From Ailanthus altissimus (lineage: Eukaryota; Streptophyta; Magnoliopsida; Sapindales; Simaroubaceae), in assembly GCA_946807835.1 (NCBI GenBank), contig OX327684.1:10248001-10312000 (forward strand): a DNA stretch of 64,000 nt. Direction: 5' to 3'. Both the position numbers and the translations under genes were made by a program. Positions within the stretch are counted from its first letter, which is position 1. Each line of letters begins with the position of its first letter. Below, in pieces: positions 58,298 through 64,000 of this stretch. The notes beneath the pieces were generated by a model. The model was given only the letters and a program-made list of their open reading frames with translations. It had not been told where the DNA came from and did no database searches.

Positions 58298-60403
58298 TGT
58301 GTTATGCGTAGGGTGAATGTGTGCATTTATATTTTTAATTTTACACCTCTTACATGTAAAATATACTCAGTGGAATAAAATACACACATCTCATTACACT
58401 AATGAGATAAAATGAAGCTCACTCTTAAAGTGTACTTTGAATAATTATAGTCTAGGATATGGTGAGATTCCTCGAGCTAGAATGATGGCTTCTTTTCTCA
58501 ACAAAAAATTGTTATTGAAGCAACTTTTTCTTCCTATATAACTCGGCCAACACTAACTATTGGTGTATATTTAAAATTAGTTATATAACTTGTCTTATCC
58601 CTTACATTATGTTAATGCTAATGACCATTCTTTATATAACCTTTGTTGCCACTCTTTTGGCCAATAAAATTACAATTGGTGGCTTAACTCTTTAAGTATG
58701 ACAAAGTTTTTCATTCTTGCCACTTCATGCTTGCAATATTCTTGGTGGCATGGTGCTTTGATCTTGGCCGAATGGTGGCTAAATTAGTGGCCAAAATGCT
58801 TGTTGGATGCTATTAAAATAAAGCCATCTCATGCTTGAAATTAAGTATGACAAATCTCTTGAATTATAATGGTAAAAGTATGACAATGATATGGCTGAAT
58901 TACTTCTCAAATAATGGCTATTTTCTTATTCAATTTAAGCCATATATTGCCCTCTACATGCTTTCGAATTAATCATGACAATGCTTTTGTTTTAGTGAGT
59001 TAGCTGAATAGGGTTAACTGGTTGCCAATTGATTACCATGTGTCATGCCATTACAAGCCATTGGCATGATATGTGGCAATAAATTAGGGGATGAAGTGGC
59101 AAGTTCCACTTGCTACTTGTCAACATCCTAATCCTAACACTTAAGCCTGTTAGCTTTCTAAGGGATCCTAAAATAATTCCTGCTTTACGAGATCTTCTTA
59201 GATCGAATCATTCAATCCAGTTGCGCTACTCAATGATCAATAAGTATACTTCATATTTTGAGACTCCCTATGTTTACACTCGTTTGTCTTATGAAACTCT
59301 TCTATAAGTCCATAAATGATGCCTTATACATACGTTATGAAAATTGTAAAATGGCGTGTTGAACCATACAAGTTGAGGTTAATATATCTTCGTATAATCC
59401 ATCCATCATATATATTATGAAAGAATGGAGACATAGATCATCGTCGTGAAGTTTCCATATGCTCAACCGTAAACTTATTTACAAATTCATATTCTCATAA
59501 ATAATATCCACAAATAATTTTGCGATATTGTTTATCTCACTGAAAACTCTTTCCCGGGTTATTACTTATGGCTATAAGATTTTTTGAAATACAATTTTGA
59601 AGCATTGGGATATACAACTCACTCATATGAGTTAACAGATCCCATATCTACACACACATAACTTAAAGAGCATCGAACCATACTCAATGACACCTAACGA
59701 CCAGACCATGAAATTTTTTTATATATGTGGAATCTAAGTATAGTAGATCACTCACAAACCCACCGTGGTGCTCAGGTCAAAGGACCACGAATATTACTCA
59801 ACTTGAGAAAATCCTCCATTAACGGCTTTATAGGATGTTTATTGGAGGTCTTTACTAAGTCTGTTCAGTACCTAATCCTCATTAAATACTTGTAGGCCTA
59901 TACAAGCTTCCACTAAGCTCATGGTCTTCTAAGACTAAGCATCTGAGTCATCTAGATATAGACATACACTGATTTATATATAATAAGGCCTCCATCGATA
60001 AACCCGCATTAGTGAAGATAGATCAGAAATATAAAGTTTGGAATATACTTTCACAATGATATTTTCTAGTAATATTTGCAACTCTTTGCAACTAGTCATT
60101 GTTATTATACCCTTAGGTCTTTGTCCCATTTCAGACAAGGCTCTAACTCTTTAGATTTCGCTGACTCTTATAACCTACTAACTCGTAGCAGTGCTAACTC
60201 TTAGCATTTATAACTCTCAGCGTTGCTAACTCTTAGCCCTCGTCAAAACTTCTTTATACTTTGAACTGCTTCAAATCATAGTGTCTGAAATATTACAAGT
60301 ATCTTACCATATAATTAGCGATTTAACGAAATATTCATTGCATAAATATTAAAATAAAATATTTATAAAAAATTGAAATGACACGTAAGTACAAATCCCA
60401 ACA
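58298..60403 (-). mobile_element. solo LTR F (~2.1 kb), nested in Athila-2
   Basis: Reverse-orientation member of the A-F family. The right end CAAATCCCAACA (60403) is the complement of the family start. The left end is placed at 58298 (TGTGTTATGCG), where the flank ATAAG (58293-58297) matches ATAGG (60404-60408) at 4 of 5 bases. Shared blocks include the complement of GTCCTTTGACCTGAGCACCA and the cluster of TAACTCTTAGC repeats at about 60175-60240. No internal retrotransposon sequence adjoins it; the boundary on the left is less certain. Confidence 0.82.
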
Positions 60404-60698
60404 ATAGGAAACTGAATCTTTGTTCATTTTTCATCCATTTTTTGGATTTTTGTTTTATTTTTTCATAGAAATTTTTTTTGAATATTTTTTTCAAGCCACT
60501 ATACTCTTAAAAATAATTTTTAACAACCTTAGAACAACTAAAATCTATAATCAAAACCCACAAACCTTAAATAATTCACATTTTCATTTTTAAGAAATCT
60601 TATAGCTCACACAACTCTCTAAAATGAGTGCTCTGCTTATGGTGTGACAAGTATTAAGAAAGATAATTAAATTAAAGGCATTAATGTGGTTAGCAGAG

Positions 60699-62139
60699 TG
60701 ATGCGATATTTCTATATCATAAATTAAGTGCAAGTATACACTATCGTATGCAAGTAATAAAGAGACTAAATAAGTCGGATGTCGAACCCACAGGGATACT
60801 TCTTTCTTTTTAACCAATTACTAAAATTATATCTTCCTAATAATTATTCAGAAAAATAAAAATCTAAGAATGAATGTAAGAAATATAAAAGCAAAAACAC
60901 AATGCAATGAGATTTAAAGATAGCAACGTAGAGAAAACCTAGGATTAATACTATCCCTCAATATGCTTTTTAATGATTAATCCTCTAATATTTAACTTAC
61001 TTAGTCTTTATTATTGATCAAGACGCTAATGTATTCACAAGCCTCTTCCAAGGTCATGCAAGTATACCCTAATTTACCAAATACCTATATTCCTATGGTA
61101 CTTGTAATAAATTAAGATTCATTAAGATTAGGTCTTATTGATCATACATGCCAATTAGGTATATTCCTATCCTAAATTGAAACTTACATATGCAACATTG
61201 AATGTTACTCTACAATCATGCATCAAATTACCTAGGTCTAAATATTATGATTCCTCTTCCGAGTTTATCAAAATATTACCAATTCATTCACCATATATTG
61301 GCCAGATATATTGAAGTATTAAACACAAATAATTTAAATAATAAATGACTAAGTTTATTAAATATTCGAAAGATATGGCAATTAAGCACACATATTGAGT
61401 TCAAGTATTAATCCTAGAAAACAAGTTTAGCTCATGGCTACAAGAGAACAGCAGTAAAAATAATTATAAATCATGATACAATTATTAGCAAATCGATATA
61501 GACGTCGAATTGCTCTTAATTGCGCTGCCTAGGAACTCTTGATGCCGAAGAACGTCTTGTATCTCTCTCTAAAGTTGCTTCAATTAAGCTCCTATTGCTC
61601 TCCAAGACTCGTGCTCTGTATTCTTGGTACTCTTGGGTCGTCCTGGATTCTTTTTTGAAGGTTGGGAATGAGTGGCTTTTTATAGGGATTGATATGAGCT
61701 TGAAAATCTCAATTCTCATCGGACTAGGACTCGCACTACCGCTGGCGCGCTATACAGTTGTCGCTGGGGCGCTGCGTGAAAAAACCTTCACCGCTGGAGC
61801 GGTAGGAAGATAGCGCTGGGGCGCTGCATGAAAACGGCTTCACTGCTAGCGCGGTATGTTTATAGCGCTGAGGCGATGGATCATCGCTGGCGCGGTGACT
61901 CTTCGGAGCTGGGGCGCTAGACGCGACTTAAGCAGGTCGTTTTTCTTATTTCGATCACTATTTCAGCGCTGAGGCGACAATTCTTGTGGCGCTGGGGCGA
62001 TGGACACAAATTTTGGAAACTTTGTATTTTAGTTATTAAATAATGCACATAAATAGCCATCTATTCTCATAAAATCATAAAATCATAAAATATCAATAAT
62101 AAAAACATGAGAAAATATATGACAAATTTGCTCTTATCA
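60699..62139 (-). mobile_element. solo LTR G of Athila lineage, nested in Athila-2
   Basis: Perfect target duplication CAGAG (60694-60698, 62140-62144). The + strand runs TGATGCGATATTT to GCTCTTATCA, 1441 bases. It shares with Athila-1 LTRs the complements of ACTTGATACAAT, TTTAGTAATTGGTTGA, TGGCCAATAT, and the TGATAAGAGC-type start. A - strand TATA box (CTATAAAAAG) is at 61676-61685. A striking GC-rich repeat block lies upstream (61741-62005). The frames 61516-61719 and 61520-61813 are chance. Confidence 0.92.
61741..62005. repeat. GC-rich degenerate array (GCGCTGGGGCG) in the LTR U3
   Basis: About nine imperfect copies of (T/A)GCGCTGGGGCGCTG or GCTGGCGCGGT spaced by 20-40 bases in otherwise AT-rich DNA. 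It sits 55-330 bases upstream of the LTR G TATA box (the LTR reads on the - strand). Related but shorter GC blocks occupy the same place in the Athila-1 and Athila-2 LTRs. The likely role is a promoter/enhancer array, by position only. Confidence 0.85.
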
Positions 62140-63162
62140 CAGAGAAAAATAGTTATTAAGCTTAACGGTGGTAACTAGGGTAAAAATATACAATGATTGG
62201 CTTGAACGGCTCAATCGATCTAAAGATGGCCTAAAATAAGTTCTTAAATTATGTATGCCTTAGAATTTCACCTTGAGTAATGGTCAAACAAGTTCTAGCG
62301 TGTTTTTCAAACGATAAGTATTCTTGTTATGCATAAATATTTTCTAAGTAAGCATAATAACTAGATGATCCTAACTACGTGCTTAATAAATTAAGCGGTC
62401 ATAATATGAAGCCCAACTTATCTTAGATTATCAAGCAAACAATCACAACATTTATCGTTTCCACAAGAAAGTAGCATTTGAAATCATTTTTCTATTTCAT
62501 ATCATTGACTACTAATCATTCAACCAGCCCACAACTAATGACAAATAAAAAAAATTGCATGCAAAATAAAACAACTAAAAACAGCAGTCATAAAGAGTAC
62601 AGTGTTTTCCTCCCCTAAACTTAAAGTTGACATTATCCACAATGACAAAAATAAGAGTGAGTAAAATAGAATTCCCTTGTAGACAATGGCTTAGTGCAAT
62701 AGTGCTCAAATCTTGAGGGCGAAGTTGTTGCTTGAGTTGGTTCCCAAAATTCTCAATTTGCTTCACTTTTATTTTTTAACTTTATTGGGCTACACCTTGT
62801 TAGTTCTATTTCCGCTTCTTTTTTTTTTCATAATTTATAAGGTGCGAACTTATTGTTTTAACACACTATAAGAAAGAAAAAATATATTAAAAACTAACAT
62901 TGAAATTGAAAATTAAAATTCACTTAGGGTAAACCTTCTAAGAAGCGCTTAATTTAACGTCTTCGGTTTGACGTCTTTTGGATTCATAAGGGATCAAACT
63001 GGACTTTGGAGGTACTTCGCCCATGAATCACTTCTCATTTTTAGTGCTTTGATGTGTGCTCAATGACTTGGTCAATCTCTTTCCTCAATTTCTAAAGCTC
63101 CATAAGGTGATCATTAAGGAATGACCCCAATTCTTTTAGTTTGAGCTTGCTCAAAAAGGGTT
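62140..63162 (-). other. Athila-2 internal region between PR and solo G
   Basis: Non-coding 3' internal sequence. The - strand GCGCTTCTTAGAAGG motif lies near 62945, and degenerate frame text follows the protease up to it. The frame 62575-62766 has no domain. The distance from the protease end-motif (near 63360) to the GCGCTTCTT motif is about 415 bases, against about 390 in Athila-1. Confidence 0.65.
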
Positions 63163-63507
63163 TTAACCTTGGCCGGAAGAATAAACCATGGTGGTCAGTA
63201 TTTTATTATTTTTTTCCATCATAATCTTACCATGCTTCATCTTTTTCCTTGTTTGATGCATCTTTACTTTATCATGAGCTATCCCCTTTATATTTGAGGG
63301 CCATGTTCCTCCATCTGGATGTATATTATCAATCTTCAGATATTTTTCGGAGTCATTTGGCAACTTCATCTCCTTGAAAACCTTGAATGTGACCTCTTTA
63401 TCTTGCACCCTTATTTTTATCTCTCTCTTTTTTATATCAATGAGAACTTTCTCAATGGCTAATAATGGTTGCCCAAGAATACTAGGAACATTCTTATCTT
63501 CCTCCAT
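63163..63507 (-). pseudogene. Athila-2 protease C-terminal relic
   Basis: A 114-codon frame on the - strand. EEDKNVPSILGQPLLAIEKVLIDIKKREIKIRVQDKEVTFKVFKEMKLP corresponds to the Athila-1 protease segment EEDKEKPIILGRPFLA through FKVFNKIKMP, with ILGQPLLA in place of ILGRPFLA. The active-site half expected upstream (above 63510) was not recognised, so the domain is truncated or diverged. The tail after KLP is low-complexity and lysine-rich. Confidence 0.85.
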
Positions 63508-63530
63508 TAACTCCTTAATTTTTGTTTAGG

Positions 63531-63786
63531 TCGAGAAATCACTAGTTCATAAATTACTAGGGTGATAAGAGAAACTGAATACTGGTATGCTCTGGAGCCC
63601 GTTACCACTATCCCAAAGGTACACTCCTAATGTAATGAATGAGAAAATGCAGTGAATTAATGAGTACCCACACTTAGCAATTTGTTGCTCCATTTCATTC
63701 TATCTCTCCCTTAGGAGTCATCTCAAATGTCTTCAATGATGCTCAAGAAACTTTGGAGACTTTTTTGTTGGCAGAGATATAGGACA
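63531..63786. other. unassigned stretch between Athila-2 PR and copy E
   Basis: No recognisable coding or repeat motif. The N-terminal half of the Athila protease would be expected here but is not visible, so this is either strongly diverged or foreign sequence. The frame 63727-63939 crosses into copy E and is not a gene. Confidence 0.35.
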
Positions 63787-64000
63787 CGTGGGTGTATGTA
63801 TGTGCAATTGTGTCTATTGCTTAAATACATATCAAATACAAATTTAAACGCTAACGAAAGCGTAAAACTTGCAATAAACATAATAAATGAATATATTAAT
63901 CACATTAATATATTAGTAAAGATTAAGAACTCACCTTAATGTGTAATGTTGTACACGTGTTTTTCTACAGTCCACATGGAGACCAACTCGCCGGCAGTTC
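63787..64000 (-). mobile_element. LTR copy E, clipped by the window edge
   Basis: The + strand GGGTGTATGTATGTG edge matches the edge of solo LTR B (GGGTGTATGTATGTGGTTGTG, about 31536) and, in complement, of copy D. It then continues with AACGCTAACGAAAGCG and AGAACTCACCTTAATGTG, which fit the corresponding part of B and C. Only the sense 3' end of the LTR is in the window. Start is approximate. Confidence 0.6.

Larger units (their letters stand above)
53820..63530 (-). mobile_element. Athila-2: second gag-PR-type Athila element, right-clipped
   Basis: On the - strand. 3' LTR 53820-57680 (1.39 kb without the nested hAT), + strand ends TGTTCACAAAA and GCACTTATCA. A clear polypurine tract (GGGAGAGTT on the - strand) adjoins at 57681-57690. 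Internal 3' region: 57681-58297, 60404-60698 and 62140-62940. A GCGCTTCTTAGAAGG motif (- strand, near 62945) precedes the protease relic 63163-63507. RT, RNase H and integrase are absent, as in Athila-1. Nested: hAT (54498-56957), solo LTR F (58298-60403), Athila solo LTR G (60699-62139). The 5' half lies beyond the window or is displaced by copy E. Confidence 0.85.

Noticed and set aside
61520..61813. 97-codon frame on the + strand
   Set aside because: It lies wholly within Athila solo LTR G, crosses the TATA region and runs into the GC-rich array; no domain is seen.
61741..62005. Regularly spaced short repeats considered as a CRISPR-like array
   Set aside because: The repeats are imperfect, spacers are uneven and the locus is a plant LTR promoter region; CRISPR arrays are prokaryotic.

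Overview
This is a strongly AT-rich, plant (probably eudicot) nuclear window. It holds one intact protein-coding gene, a six-exon RABC2/Rab18-type small GTPase on the + strand (11115-15071). The plant assignment rests on that gene, its GT-AG introns, and plant-typical elements: an Athila-lineage gypsy with a tRNA-Asp-like primer site, a Tat-like gypsy, copia elements, a plant L1-type LINE and a plant-mobile-domain (PMD) relic. The species cannot be named from the sequence. Almost everything else is layered, mutated transposon sequence.

Layout. 1-1682: probable gypsy LTR remnant. 1735-4580: 5'-truncated LINE. 4581-9940: AT-rich intergenic DNA with two local duplications. 9941-10310: near-perfect foldback, about 800 bp upstream of the Rab gene. 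11115-15071: Rab gene. 15697-20720: degenerate full-length copia (- strand). 20765-21867: a second copy of Rab intron-2 sequence. 23613-38076: PMD pseudogene split by a 2-kb solo LTR (A) and by a complete Athila element (26415-36742), which itself holds solo LTR B. 38085-38800: a further Athila 5' fragment. 38800-48184: Tat-like gypsy (- strand) split by solo LTRs C and D. 48185-50850: AT-rich DNA without a gene. 50860-53819: two opposed copia fragments. 53820 to the right edge: a second Athila element (- strand), holding a non-autonomous hAT full of minisatellite, solo LTR F, an Athila solo LTR (G), and a clipped LTR copy (E) at the window end.

Insertion boundaries were read from TG...CA ends and target-site duplications (TSDs). 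Perfect TSDs: Athila-1 AGGAG, solo A ATTAG, solo C TTAAG, solo G CAGAG, hAT GTTCTATC. This gives a relative order: the PMD relic is older than Athila-1, which is older than solo B; Tat is older than C; copia(+) is older than Athila-2, which is older than the hAT, F and G.

The most interesting items are: (1) two Athila elements in opposite orientation that share a gag/protease-only architecture, suggesting an amplified non-autonomous subfamily; (2) a hAT element almost wholly filled by a higher-order AT minisatellite; (3) a swarm of six ~2-kb LTRs with no internal region in the window; (4) a 1.1-kb duplicate of Rab intron 2 cut off from the gene by a copia insertion; (5) unusual switch-II residues in the otherwise intact Rab; (6) the long foldback upstream of it. 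No cellular pathway beyond the single Rab gene is encoded here.
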